A stretch of 64,000 nt of DNA from JAAFIW01 sp031414805. GTDB taxonomy: Bacteria; Pseudomonadota; Gammaproteobacteria; Burkholderiales; Burkholderiaceae_C. Shown here piece after piece: positions 34,286 through 43,578 of this stretch. A program made the position numbers and the translations under genes. The notes under the pieces are model-generated. The model saw only the letters and a list, made by a program, of their open reading frames with translations, had not been told where the DNA came from and ran no database searches. Position 1 is the stretch's first letter; every line of letters begins with the position of its first letter. The DNA lies in contig JANOQJ010000015.1 of assembly GCA_031414805.1 (NCBI GenBank), forward strand, positions 186,001 to 250,000, read 5' to 3'.

Positions 34286-35493
34286 GCACCACGAGCATCA
34301 AGGGTTTGCTGGGCAAAAACCGCGCGCCAGGGGACTACACCGCTGCGAAACCGGTCTCCACCGCCAGCTTCGACCAGGCCATTGCCTGGGTCACCGTGGC
34401 GCTGATGGCCTTTGGTCTGGTGATGGTCTATTCGGCCTCCATCGCCCTGCCCGACAACCCCAAGTTTGCGCGCTACACCCAAACCCATTTCCTGTTGCGC
34501 CACGTGCTGTTCATTGGCGTGGCGGTGCTGATGGGCTTGCTGGCGTTTCGCGTGCCCATGCGCACCTGGGAGCGCGCCGCGCCCTGGTTGTTTGTGCTGT
34601 CGCTGGTGTTGCTGATCCTGGTGTTGATACCCGGCATTGGCAAAGTGGTTTACGGCGCGCGCCGCTGGATCGCGCTGGGGCCGCTCAGCTTTCAGCCCTC
34701 GGAGCTGGCCAAGTTTGCGGTGCTGCTGTATGCGGCCGACTACATGGTGCGCCGGATGGAGGTGAAAGAGCGCTTCTTTCGCGCGGTGCTGCCCATGGCT
34801 TTGTCGGTGGCCATCGTGGGCATGCTGCTGCTGGCCGAGCCCGACATGGGTGCCTTCATGGTGATCGCCGTGATTGCGATGGGCATCCTGTTTTTGGGCG
34901 GCGTGAACGCCCGTATGTTCTTCTTGATCGCGCTGGTTATCGTGGTGGCGTTCGGGGTGATGATTGCGCTGAGCGACTGGCGGCGCGAGCGCATTTTTGC
35001 TTACCTGGACCCCTGGAGCGAAAAGCATGCGCTGGGCAAAGGCTACCAGTTGTCGCACGCGCTCATCGCGATTGGTCGGGGCGAAATCTGGGGCGTGGGC
35101 CTGGGCGGCAGCGTGGAAAAACTGCACTGGTTACCAGAAGCCCATACCGACTTTCTGCTGGCCGTGATCGGCGAAGAGTTCGGCCTGATCGGCGTACTCA
35201 CCGTGATCATGTGCTTCTTCTGGCTGACCCGCCGCATCATGCACATCGGCCGCCAGGCCATTGCGCTGGACCGCGTGTTTGCCGGGCTGGTAGCGCAGGG
35301 CGTTGGCATCTGGATCGGTTTTCAGGCCTTCATCAACATGGGCGTGAACCTCGGGGCACTACCCACCAAAGGCTTGACCTTGCCGCTGATGAGTTATGGC
35401 GGCTCGGCCATTTTGATGAACGTGGTGGCGATTGCGGTGGTGCTGCGGATTGACTACGAGAGCAAGGCGCTGATGCGGGGGGGGCGGGTATGA
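34282..35493 (+). CDS. ftsW: Septal peptidoglycan polymerase FtsW
   Basis: 403 residues, SEDS family with about ten helices. Motifs: YGARRWIALGPLSFQPSELAKF, DMGAFMV, the catalytic-loop region HTDFLLAVIGEEFGLIG, and C-terminal GLTLPLMSYGGSA. It polymerises glycan strands for division with FtsI. Start overlaps murD, end overlaps murG. Confidence 0.96.
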   Translation: MSTTSIKGLLGKNRAPGDYTAAKPVSTASFDQAIAWVTVALMAFGLVMVYSASIALPDNPKFARYTQTHFLLRHVLFIGVAVLMGLLAFRVPMRTWERAAPWLFVLSLVLLILVLIPGIGKVVYGARRWIALGPLSFQPSELAKFAVLLYAADYMVRRMEVKERFFRAVLPMALSVAIVGMLLLAEPDMGAFMVIAVIAMGILFLGGVNARMFFLIALVIVVAFGVMIALSDWRRERIFAYLDPWSEKHALGKGYQLSHALIAIGRGEIWGVGLGGSVEKLHWLPEAHTDFLLAVIGEEFGLIGVLTVIMCFFWLTRRIMHIGRQAIALDRVFAGLVAQGVGIWIGFQAFINMGVNLGALPTKGLTLPLMSYGGSAILMNVVAIAVVLRIDYESKALMRGGRV

Positions 35494-36563
35494 CAAAAAC
35501 CGCACTCGTGATGGCAGGCGGCACTGGTGGCCACATCTTTCCCGGCCTGGCCGTCGCGGAGGCCCTGCGGCTGCGCGGCTGGCGCGTGCACTGGTTGGGC
35601 AGTCCGGGCAGCATGGAAAGCGAGCTGGTGCCCAAGCGCGGTTTTGCGCTGGAGTTGATTGACTTTTCCGGGGTACGCGGCAAAGGACTGATGACCTTGG
35701 CGCTGCTGCCTGTTCGCCTACTCAAAGCCTTTTGGCAAAGCATTCGGGTGGTGCGCCGCGTCAAGCCCGATGTGGTGCTGGGCATGGGCGGCTACATCAG
35801 CTTTCCGGGCGGAATGATGAGTGTTCTGCTCGGTAAACCGCTGGTGCTGCATGAGCAAAATTCGGTGGCAGGCCTTGCCAACAAGGTGCTGGCGGGAGTA
35901 GCCGACCGGGTGTTCACCGCCTTTCCAAACGTGCTGAAAAACGCAAAGACCACGCAATGGGTGGGTAATCCGCTGCGGCTGGAATTCATGAACCAGGCCG
36001 ACCCCGCCACCCGTTTGACCGGGCGCAGCGGGCCGCTCCAGCTGTTGGTGGTGGGTGGCAGCCTGGGTGCCAAAGCCTTGAACGACGTGGTGCCGCAAGC
36101 GCTGGCACTGATCCCCGAGGCGGTGCGTCCACAGGTCATCCACCAAAGCGGTGCCAAGCAGATTGACGCCTTGCGCGCCAGCTATGCAGCCGCAGGCGTG
36201 CAAGCCACGCTCACACCTTTCATCGACGACACCGCCAAAGCCTTTGCCCAAGCCGACCTGATCGTTTGCCGCGCCGGTGCCAGCACGGTGACCGAGATTG
36301 CAGCGGTGGGTGCCGCGGCGATTTTTGTGCCCTTCCCGTTCGCCGTGGACGACCACCAAACCACCAACGCCCGGTTTCTGACCGATGCCGGTGGCGGCTG
36401 GCTGGTGCAGCAGCGCGATCTCAGCCCGGAGAAGCTCGCTCAGATGCTACAAAAAACAGAGCTGGTTGAGCTTATTTCTAAAGGGCTGGAGGCCAAAAAG
36501 ATGCAGAAACTGGATGCCACACGACTGATCGTGGCGGCCTGCGAGGAGCTGGCAAAGAAATGA
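35490..36563 (+). CDS. murG: UDP-GlcNAc transferase MurG
   Basis: 357 residues. Donor and lipid-binding motif GGTGGHIFPGLAVAEALR, GYISFPG, HEQNSVAGLANKVL, and C-terminal CRAGASTVTEIAAVG with PFPFAVDDHQTTNA. It makes lipid II from lipid I. Residues about 319-337 (QKTELVELISKGLEAKK) in the last helices are encoded by a family A repeat. A family C pair follows. Confidence 0.96.
   Translation: MTKTALVMAGGTGGHIFPGLAVAEALRLRGWRVHWLGSPGSMESELVPKRGFALELIDFSGVRGKGLMTLALLPVRLLKAFWQSIRVVRRVKPDVVLGMGGYISFPGGMMSVLLGKPLVLHEQNSVAGLANKVLAGVADRVFTAFPNVLKNAKTTQWVGNPLRLEFMNQADPATRLTGRSGPLQLLVVGGSLGAKALNDVVPQALALIPEAVRPQVIHQSGAKQIDALRASYAAAGVQATLTPFIDDTAKAFAQADLIVCRAGASTVTEIAAVGAAAIFVPFPFAVDDHQTTNARFLTDAGGGWLVQQRDLSPEKLAQMLQKTELVELISKGLEAKKMQKLDATRLIVAACEELAKK
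36445..36501 (+). repeat. Family A repeat, copy 12 (inside murG)
   Basis: CAGAGCTGGTTGAGC then TCTAAAGGGCTGGAGGCC. In-frame TAG is GAG and TAA is AAA; out-of-frame TGA kept. Same frame as copies 9 and 21. Confidence 0.82.
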
Positions 36564-36575
36564 AACACCTATTGG

Positions 36576-36645
36576 TCCGTCATTCCCGCGCAGGCGGGAA
36601 TCCAGTGCCCACAACCGTGGATTCCCGCCTGCGCGGGAATGACGG
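36576..36645. repeat. Family C inverted repeat pair between murG and murC
   Basis: GTCATTCCCGCGCAGGCGGG then AATCCAG pairs with TGGATTCCCGCCTGCGCGGG then AATGACGG, only 12-15 bases apart. Able to form a long hairpin in the transcript. Confidence 0.9.
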
Positions 36646-36694
36646 CGTATGTGGTCGTGTATTCGGTAAGCCGCCGAAATGAAAAGGTAGTGAT

Positions 36695-38095
36695 ATGAAA
36701 CACGCTATCAAACACATTCATTTCGTCGGCGTGGGCGGCTCCGGGATGAGTGGTATCGCCGAGGTGCTGCACAACCTGGGCTACATCATCAGCGGCTCCG
36801 ATTTGTCTGACAGCCCCACCTTGCGCAGACTGGCGGCGATGGGCATCAAGACCTCCATCGGCCATGCGGCTAGCAACCTGGAACATGCCGATGCGGTGGT
36901 CACCTCCACCGCCGTGCAGGCCGACAACCCCGAGGTGCTGACCGCACGTGAGCGGCATATCCCGGTGGTCCCGCGCGCACTCATGCTGGCCGAGTTGATG
37001 CGCATGAAACAGGGCATTGCCATTGCCGGCACGCATGGCAAGACCACCACCACCAGCTTGGTGGCCAGCGTGCTGTACGCCGCCGGGCTGGACCCCACCT
37101 TTGTGATTGGCGGGCGGCTTAACAGCGCAGGCGCGAACGCCAAGCTCGGCGCGGGCGACTACATCGTGGTGGAAGCCGATGAGTCCGACGCGTCGTTTTT
37201 GAACCTGCTGCCGGTCATGGCCGTGGTGACCAACATCGACGCCGACCACATGGAAACCTACGGCCATGACTTTGGCCGTTTGAAGCAGGCGTTTGTGGAC
37301 TTTTTGAACCACATGCCGTTCTACGGTACGGCCGTGCTGTGCACAGACGATGCCGCGATTCAAAGCATCCTGCCCCAAGTCAGTCGACCCGTTACCAGCT
37401 ACGGTTTGAATGAAGACGCGCAGGTGCGGGCCATCAACGTGCGGGCGGTGGGCGCACAAATGCATTTCACCGCCCAGCGGCGCAACGGCGTGACCTTGCC
37501 CGACTTGAATGTTGTGCTGAACCTGGCGGGCCAGCACAACGTACTGAACGCCTTGTCAGCCATTGCCATTGCCGTGGAGCTGAACATTCCCGATGCGGCG
37601 GTGCTGCGCGCCCTGGCGGAGTTCAAAGGCGTGGGCCGTCGCTTCCAGAGCTACGGCCAGTTGCCCGCTAAAGACGGCGGCCACTACACCGTGATTGAAG
37701 ACTATGGCCACCACCCGGTGGAGCTGGAAGTGACCCTGGCCGCCGCGCGCGGTGCTTTCCCAGGTCAGCGCTTGGTGCTGGCCTTCCAGCCGCACCGCTA
37801 CACCCGCACGCGAGACTGTTTTGAAGACTTCGTGAAAGTGCTGGGCCATGCGGATGCCGTGCTGCTGGCCGAGGTCTACGCCGCGGGCGAAGACCCCATC
37901 GTGGCGGCAGACGGCCGCGCCCTGGCCCGCGCACTGCGGGTCGCGGGCAAGCTGGAGCCGGTGTTTGTGGACGACATCGCCGCCATGCCGCAAACCATCA
38001 TCGACAACGCACGCGATGGCGACGTTGTGATGTGCATGGGCGCGGGATCGATTGGTGCGGTGCCGGGCAAGTTGGTGGAGATGACACATGACTGA
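36695..38095 (+). CDS. murC: UDP-MurNAc:L-alanine ligase MurC
   Basis: 466 residues. N-terminal FVGVGGSGMSGIAEVL, ATP motif GTHGKTTTTSLVASVL, VEADESDASFL, and C-terminal EDYGHHPVELEVTL with QPHRYTRTRD. It adds the first amino acid of the stem peptide. The order murG-murC-ddl-ftsQ is standard. Confidence 0.96.
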   Translation: MKHAIKHIHFVGVGGSGMSGIAEVLHNLGYIISGSDLSDSPTLRRLAAMGIKTSIGHAASNLEHADAVVTSTAVQADNPEVLTARERHIPVVPRALMLAELMRMKQGIAIAGTHGKTTTTSLVASVLYAAGLDPTFVIGGRLNSAGANAKLGAGDYIVVEADESDASFLNLLPVMAVVTNIDADHMETYGHDFGRLKQAFVDFLNHMPFYGTAVLCTDDAAIQSILPQVSRPVTSYGLNEDAQVRAINVRAVGAQMHFTAQRRNGVTLPDLNVVLNLAGQHNVLNALSAIAIAVELNIPDAAVLRALAEFKGVGRRFQSYGQLPAKDGGHYTVIEDYGHHPVELEVTLAAARGAFPGQRLVLAFQPHRYTRTRDCFEDFVKVLGHADAVLLAEVYAAGEDPIVAADGRALARALRVAGKLEPVFVDDIAAMPQTIIDNARDGDVVMCMGAGSIGAVPGKLVEMTHD

Positions 38096-38112
38096 TGACG
38101 TTATTGATTCGG

Positions 38113-38222
38113 AACGATTTGATCGCGAATTCCCGTTCGGGCTGAGGTATCGAAGCCGTCGCGAGCCCTTCCTTCGATACCTCAGGACAGTCGGAACAGC
38201 CACCTCAGGGCGAACGGTCGGG
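38113..38222. repeat. Imperfect inverted repeat between murC and ddl
   Basis: CCCGTTCGGGCTGAGGTATC then GAAG is mirrored by CTTCGATACCTCAG and then CAGGGCGAACGG. It resembles a widely scattered proteobacterial repeat of the form GTTCGGGCTGAG ... CTCAG ... GAACGG. It fills the murC-ddl gap. Confidence 0.7.
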
Positions 38223-38254
38223 AATAAATCTTGCCCGCTCAATAGGAGCCCCAC

Positions 38255-39193
38255 ATGACCGTCTTCGGCAAAGTAGCTGTGCTCATGGGAGGCCGCTCCG
38301 CCGAGCGGGAGGTGTCGCTGATGTCGGGCGCAGGTGTGCTCAAGGCCTTGCTGTCGCGCGGGGTGGATGCGCATGGGTTTGACACCGCAGAACGCGACTT
38401 GGTCGAGCTGAAAACGATGGGGTTTGCACGCTGCTTTATTGCCCTGCATGGCCGGTTTGGTGAAGACGGCACGGTGCAAGGCGCGCTGGAATTGCTGGGC
38501 CTTCCCTATACCGGGCCTGGTGTGATGGCCTCGGCGATTGCGATTGACAAAGTGATGACCAAGCGTGTGTGGCGCGCCGAAGGCTTGTCGACACCGGGTT
38601 GGGCAACAGTGGCCCATGCAGTGGCGTGCGAGCAGGCGTTTGAAGTGCTGGGCTCGCCGATGATCGTGAAACCTGCGCGCGAAGGCTCCACCATTGGCCT
38701 GACCAAGGTGGTTGAACGCAGCCAATGCGAGGCGGCGTATGAACTGGCCGCACAGCACGACCCGCAGGTGTTGTGCGAGCAGTTCATCAGCGGCGACGAA
38801 GTCACCGTACCGCTAATCGGCAGTGGCGCAGATGCCAAAGCCTTGCCGGTCATCCGCATCGTGGCACCCGACGGCAACTACGACTACCAGAACAAATACT
38901 TCACCGACGCCACGCAATACATCGTGCCCTGCGGTTTGCCCGCCGGCGAAGAGGTGGCTATTCAAGCCCTGGCGCTCAAGGCCTACCAGGTCCTGGGCTG
39001 CCGGGGCTGGTCACGCGCCGACGTGATGATTGACGCAGTGACTCACAAACCGTATCTGCTGGAGATCAACACCTCCCCCGGCATGACCGGCCACTCGCTG
39101 GTACCCATGTCGGCCCGCGCAGCGGGAATCAGCTATGAAGACCTCTGCCTGCAATTGCTGGCACTGGCTGCGACGGATTACGAGGCGTCATGA
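38255..39193 (+). CDS. ddl: D-alanine--D-alanine ligase
   Basis: 312 residues, DdlB length. ATP-grasp: N-terminal VLMGGRSAEREVSLMSG, FIALHGRFGEDGTVQG, VKPAREGSTIGLTKV, and LEINTSPGMTGHSLVP. AGGAG precedes the start. It makes the dipeptide used by MurF. Overlaps ftsQ by four bases. Confidence 0.96.
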   Translation: MTVFGKVAVLMGGRSAEREVSLMSGAGVLKALLSRGVDAHGFDTAERDLVELKTMGFARCFIALHGRFGEDGTVQGALELLGLPYTGPGVMASAIAIDKVMTKRVWRAEGLSTPGWATVAHAVACEQAFEVLGSPMIVKPAREGSTIGLTKVVERSQCEAAYELAAQHDPQVLCEQFISGDEVTVPLIGSGADAKALPVIRIVAPDGNYDYQNKYFTDATQYIVPCGLPAGEEVAIQALALKAYQVLGCRGWSRADVMIDAVTHKPYLLEINTSPGMTGHSLVPMSARAAGISYEDLCLQLLALAATDYEAS

Positions 39194-40020
39194 TGAACGC
39201 GCCTCTGCCCCTGGATATCAAGCTCATGAATGCGTTAGCACAGGCATTGTTTGCTCTGCTAGCTATTATTTTTGTAGCATCTGGAATCTGGTGGGCGTTG
39301 CGGCATCCGGTGTTTGCACTCAAGAATATCTCGGTCTCTGGCCAGGTGGTGCACAACAACGCGGTGACCTTGCGGGCACATGTGTTGCCCCGCGTGGAAG
39401 GCAACTTTTTCACCGTGAACCTGGACGCTGCACGCGCCGCGTTTGAATCTGCACCGTGGGTACGCCGCGCCCAGGTGCGGCGCGAGTTTCCCAACCGGCT
39501 GCAGGTGCAGTTGCAGGAACATAAAGCCGTGGCGTATTGGCTGACCGCTGGCAAACCCGATGCACAAGAGCGGCTGATGAACGACCTGGGTGAGGTGTTT
39601 GAAGCCAACCTGGGCGACATCGAAGACCAGGACTTGCCGCAACTCAGCGGCCCGGATGCGCAAAGCGGTGAGGTGCTGGCCATGTACCGCGCGCTGGCCC
39701 CTTTGTTTACCCCAATCAATTTGAGCTTGACGCAGCTGGTGCTGTCGGCCCGTGGTAGCTGGCAAGCCGAGCTGGACAACAACGCGGTGCTGGAGTTGGG
39801 CCGCGGAAACGCTGCTGAGTTGATGCCACGTGTGCAGCGCTTTGTCCAAACCGCTGGCCAGATCAGTAGCCGCTATGGCCGCAGCGTGGCCTCGCTGCAA
39901 TCAGCCGACCTGCGCCACACCGACGGTTACGCGATTCGCATCAGCGGCGTGACTGCGCTGGACGCACCGGTTGCACCCGTCGCTGCTGTCAAACCGCCAA
40001 CCAAACCCAAAAAACCCTAA
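39190..40020 (+). CDS. ftsQ: Cell division protein FtsQ
   Basis: 276 residues: short cytoplasmic part, one membrane helix (about 16-36), POTRA-like domain (FALKNISVSGQVVHNNAVTL) and FtsQ beta domain. It links FtsL/FtsB to early division proteins. The membrane helix sequence ALFALLAIIFVASGIW is encoded by a shortened reverse family A repeat, so the repeat may have contributed the anchor; this copy is the most diverged of the set. A Lys/Pro tail ends the protein. Confidence 0.94.
   Translation: MMNAPLPLDIKLMNALAQALFALLAIIFVASGIWWALRHPVFALKNISVSGQVVHNNAVTLRAHVLPRVEGNFFTVNLDAARAAFESAPWVRRAQVRREFPNRLQVQLQEHKAVAYWLTAGKPDAQERLMNDLGEVFEANLGDIEDQDLPQLSGPDAQSGEVLAMYRALAPLFTPINLSLTQLVLSARGSWQAELDNNAVLELGRGNAAELMPRVQRFVQTAGQISSRYGRSVASLQSADLRHTDGYAIRISGVTALDAPVAPVAAVKPPTKPKKP
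39241..39282 (-). repeat. Family A repeat, copy 13 (membrane helix of ftsQ), diverged
   Basis: CTCTGCTAGCTATTATTTTT then GTAGC; the central CAAGCA part is lost. Assignment rests on the AGCTATTATTTTTGTAGC side. Confidence 0.55.
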
Positions 40021-40030
40021 GGCAAAGAAC

Positions 40031-41260
40031 ATGGCAAAAGACTACAAAGACCTGATCGTTGCATTGGACATTGGCACCGCCAAAGTGATGGTGGTGGTGG
40101 CGGAGGTGCAGGCCGGCGGCGAGCTGAAACTCGCGGGTCTCGGCATGGCGCCAAGCAACGGCCTCAAGCGCGGCGTCGTCGTGAACATTGATGCCACCGT
40201 GCAGAGTATTCAGCAGGCTCTGAAAGAAGCCGAGTTGATGGCCGATTGCAAGATCACCCGCGTGTTCACCGGCATCACCGGCAGCCACATTCGCGGCATC
40301 AATTCCAGCGGCATGGTGGCGGTGAAAGACCGCGAGGTGACGCCCGCCGACGTGGCCCGCGTGGTCGAAACGGCCCGAGCCATCAACATCTCCACCGACC
40401 AGCGCCTGCTGCTGGTCGCTCCGCAAGAATTCGTAATTGACGGGCAGGACGTGAAAGAGCCGATTGGCATGAGCGGCATTCGCCTGGAGGCCAAGGTGCA
40501 CATCGTCACCGGGGCGCAGAGCGCGGCAGAAAACATCATCAAGTGCGTGCGCCGCTGTGGCCTGGAGGTGGAGCAGTTACTGCTGAACCCTTTGGCATCG
40601 AGTGCCGCCGTGCTCACGCAAGACGAAAAAGAGCTGGGCGTGGCCCTGGTGGACATTGGCGCTGGCACCACCGACGTGGCCATCTTTACCGGCGGCGCGA
40701 TTCGCCACACTGCGGTGATTCCGATTGCAGGCGATCTGATCACCAGCGACATTGCCATGGCCCTGCGCACTCCGACCAAAGATGCTGAAGACATCAAAGT
40801 AGAAAGTGGATACGCCAAGCAACTGCTGGCCGACCCAGAGCAACAAGTTGAAGTACCCGGCCTGGGCGACCGCAGCCCGCGCATGTTGAGCAAGCAGGCC
40901 CTGGCCGGGGTGATTGAGCCGCGCATCGAGGAGATTTTCCAGCTGGTGCAGCAGGTCATCCGCGAGTCGGGCTACGAAGAAGTGCTGTCGTCGGGCATCG
41001 TGCTCACAGGCGGCAGTTGTGTGATGCCCGGCATGGTGGAGCTGGGCGAAGACATCTTTTTAAAGCCGGTACGCCGCGGCGTCGCGCAGTACCGCGGTCC
41101 GCTGGCCGACATGGTCTCCCAGCCTCGCGCGGCCACCGTGATGGGCCAGCTCGAAGAAGCCCGCAACGCACGCTTGCGCGGCTTCAAGGCAGCGCAGCAA
41201 AGCGGGTCGGTGAAGACGGCATTTGGACGGTTCAAAGACTTCATTGTGGGGAATTTCTGA
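40031..41260 (+). CDS. ftsA: Cell division protein FtsA
   Basis: 409 residues from the ATG at 40031; the frame is open earlier but overlaps ftsQ. Actin-like ATPase: VALDIGTAKVMVVVAEV, the 1C domain region, VALVDIGAGTTDVAIF, and VLTGGSCVMPGM. The C-terminus FGRFKDFIVGNF is the amphipathic membrane-targeting helix. It tethers FtsZ to the membrane. Confidence 0.97.
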   Translation: MAKDYKDLIVALDIGTAKVMVVVAEVQAGGELKLAGLGMAPSNGLKRGVVVNIDATVQSIQQALKEAELMADCKITRVFTGITGSHIRGINSSGMVAVKDREVTPADVARVVETARAINISTDQRLLLVAPQEFVIDGQDVKEPIGMSGIRLEAKVHIVTGAQSAAENIIKCVRRCGLEVEQLLLNPLASSAAVLTQDEKELGVALVDIGAGTTDVAIFTGGAIRHTAVIPIAGDLITSDIAMALRTPTKDAEDIKVESGYAKQLLADPEQQVEVPGLGDRSPRMLSKQALAGVIEPRIEEIFQLVQQVIRESGYEEVLSSGIVLTGGSCVMPGMVELGEDIFLKPVRRGVAQYRGPLADMVSQPRAATVMGQLEEARNARLRGFKAAQQSGSVKTAFGRFKDFIVGNF

Positions 41261-41421
41261 TGAAAAACATCCATGCATCGCCACCCAAAAGTCATGCCCT
41301 GCGCGATCGATGGCGGTGTACCGGACCGCCTGGATCCGGATGAGCATCACCCCATAAAAACACGTTTACCCATCAAAGATTTTTAGGCAACTGCAAGTTT
41401 CTCAATTCAAGGAGTATTCAC

Positions 41422-42651
41422 ATGAGCATCGAAATGATTGAAGTCGAAGAATTCAACCTCGGCACACAGATCAAGGTTATCGGCGTAGGCGGTGGTGGCG
41501 GCAACGCCGTGGAACACATGATTGACTGCGCCGTGGGCGGCGTGGAATTCATTTGCGCCAACACCGACGCACAAGCCCTGTCGCGCAGCCCGGCGCACCG
41601 CACCATTCAGCTGGGCACCAGCGGTCTGGGCGCAGGTAGCAAGCCCGACAAAGGCCGTGAAGCGGCCGAAATTGCGGCAGACGACATTCGCGCTGCCATT
41701 GACGGCGCACACATGCTGTTCATCACCGCTGGCATGGGCGGCGGCACCGGCACCGGCGCAGCGCCGGTGATTGCGCGTATTGCCAAAGAAATGGGCGTGC
41801 TCACCGTGGGCGTGGTCACCAAACCCTTCGACTGGGAAGGTGGCCGCCGCATGACCAACGCCGACAACGGCCTGGCCGAGCTGGAAGCGAATGTGGACTC
41901 GCTGATCGTGGTGCTGAACGAAAAGCTGCTGGAAGTGCTGGGCGACGACATCACCCAAGACGAGGCGTTTGCCCATGCCAACGACGTGCTGAAGAACGCG
42001 GTGGGCGGCATTGCCGAAATCATCAACGTACCCGGCCATGTCAACGTGGACTTTGAAGACGTGCGCACCGTGATGGGCGAGCCCGGCAAAGCCATGATGG
42101 GCACCGCGATTGCGGCTGGTCCGGACCGCGCCCGCATCGCCGCCGAGCAGGCCGTGGCCTGCCCACTGCTGGAAGGTATTGACCTGTCGGGTGCGAAGGG
42201 TGTGCTGGTGCTGATCAGCGCGGCGAAAGGCTCACTGAAATTGAGCGAGAGCAAGCTGGCCATGAACACCATTCGCGCCTACGCCTCGCCCGACGCGCAC
42301 GTGATTTACGGCACTGCGTATGACGACGGTTTGGGCGAAGCGGTGCGTGTCACCGTGGTGGCCACCGGTCTCTCCCGTCAAGGGATCCGCCGCACGGCGC
42401 CTCCGCTGCAAGTGCTGCAAACCACCCTGCGCACTGGCACCGACAACGTGCCGTTCCATGTACCGACCGTCAACAACGCCATCGCAGGTCCTGGCGCAGC
42501 GCAGTCCAACCAGCCCGACTACGGCGGCATGGCCGTGCCCAGCGTGTGGCGTACCAACCGCACGCAGGCAGCCGCCAAGGTTGATGCGCTGGCATCAGGC
42601 GGCATGGACGACTTTGAGATTCCGGCGTTTTTGCGCAAGCAGGCAGACTGA
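41422..42651 (+). CDS. ftsZ: Cell division GTPase FtsZ
   Basis: 409 residues. Nucleotide motifs GVGGGGGNAVEHM, NTDAQAL and tubulin signature GGGTGTGAAPVIA; T7 loop region NVDFEDVRTVM. The tail ends DDFEIPAFLRKQAD, the conserved peptide for FtsA/ZipA binding. AAGGAG lies eight bases upstream. A 160-base gap after ftsA allows its own promoter. lpxC, often next in related clusters, is not here; a convergent gene ends 12 bases downstream. Confidence 0.98.
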   Translation: MSIEMIEVEEFNLGTQIKVIGVGGGGGNAVEHMIDCAVGGVEFICANTDAQALSRSPAHRTIQLGTSGLGAGSKPDKGREAAEIAADDIRAAIDGAHMLFITAGMGGGTGTGAAPVIARIAKEMGVLTVGVVTKPFDWEGGRRMTNADNGLAELEANVDSLIVVLNEKLLEVLGDDITQDEAFAHANDVLKNAVGGIAEIINVPGHVNVDFEDVRTVMGEPGKAMMGTAIAAGPDRARIAAEQAVACPLLEGIDLSGAKGVLVLISAAKGSLKLSESKLAMNTIRAYASPDAHVIYGTAYDDGLGEAVRVTVVATGLSRQGIRRTAPPLQVLQTTLRTGTDNVPFHVPTVNNAIAGPGAAQSNQPDYGGMAVPSVWRTNRTQAAAKVDALASGGMDDFEIPAFLRKQAD

Positions 42652-42663
42652 TCAAGTTGGCAA

Positions 42664-43557
42664 TCACTTGTCATACAGGGTAATGCCATTCTGTGTGACA
42701 AGTGCTACGCCCACGATGTTGTTATCGCGTTCAGGCGTGTAGCGGTTCCAGACGTCCTGGCGACGTACCAAGGCCACGACAGCCTCCCGCTCACCGATGC
42801 TCTTGGCGGTGTCGCAAAGGTAGCGGTTGCAAACGTCTGATCGCAAGTCACGCGGCAAACTGCAGCCTAGGGCACCGTGATTCACACACGAGCCTGCTTC
42901 GGTGCGGGGCGGTAGGTGCGCCAGATACGCGGCCAGCACCTCGCGGGGCCGAAGCCCGGGGCGCGCCGCCATGAAGCGCCGGATAGTCGCCGCCGTCAGA
43001 TACGCTTTATGACCCCCTGATGTACAACAGCCACCACGGCAAAGGGTGCACACGTTGGTCAGCAAATCGGCGCTGGTTTTGCTTGCTGTATCCACAGGGG
43101 CAACTTGTGGCTCGTGGCTCAAATCTACGCCTGAGGTGGCCTGCGCAATGATGCGGTTCAGGTGATCGCGGTACCGGTTGCGTTCGCGTTGCGGAAGATT
43201 TCGCAGGCGACGTGGCCCTGAGGGAAGAACGAGTCTTTCGCTGTTATGTGGCAGTTGGCCTGCCAGCTGCGCTTCGGCGGCGGCCCAAACAGCCTCGTTC
43301 TCTTCAGCTTCGCGCTGCGTTTTCTGCGCCACCACCAGCGCCAGCGCTTTGGACGCCTTGCGCCGCGCGTGCAGCACGCCACGCTGATGGGCCAGATACT
43401 GGGCAAAGGCTTTGGGTGACAGGGTGTGCCGCTGGTTTGCAGCGAGCCGACAGCCTGGGTCGTTGCACAAGGACACGTCGCGATCCGTGTACACCAGGGC
43501 AGGTTTTGCCGCTTCGCCGCAAACCAAGCATGTCGTGCTTGATACGAAGCCGTTCAC
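42664..43557 (-). CDS. Cysteine-rich protein of unknown function
   Basis: 297 residues with twelve or so Cys in clusters: TCLVCGE and LCNDPGCRL near the N-terminus, CTLCRGGCC about residue 175, then SCVNHGALGCSL, DVCNRYLC. The CxxCxxxCC pattern recalls the YkgJ/zinc-or-iron-cluster family, and the first pair looks like a treble-clef zinc site. A charged coiled segment (about 60-110, Ala/Arg/Glu-rich) links them. It starts 21 bases after the rimO stop on the same strand, so it is probably co-transcribed with that Fe-S enzyme. Function not recognised. Confidence 0.75.
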   Translation of the reverse strand: MNGFVSSTTCLVCGEAAKPALVYTDRDVSLCNDPGCRLAANQRHTLSPKAFAQYLAHQRGVLHARRKASKALALVVAQKTQREAEENEAVWAAAEAQLAGQLPHNSERLVLPSGPRRLRNLPQRERNRYRDHLNRIIAQATSGVDLSHEPQVAPVDTASKTSADLLTNVCTLCRGGCCTSGGHKAYLTAATIRRFMAARPGLRPREVLAAYLAHLPPRTEAGSCVNHGALGCSLPRDLRSDVCNRYLCDTAKSIGEREAVVALVRRQDVWNRYTPERDNNIVGVALVTQNGITLYDK

Positions 43558-43578
43558 GATTTGACAACCTCAGGTGAC

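Noticed and set aside
34113..35453. Plus-strand open frame of 446 codons
   Set aside because: Alternate frame across the murD end and ftsW, both of which have complete conserved motifs in their own frames.
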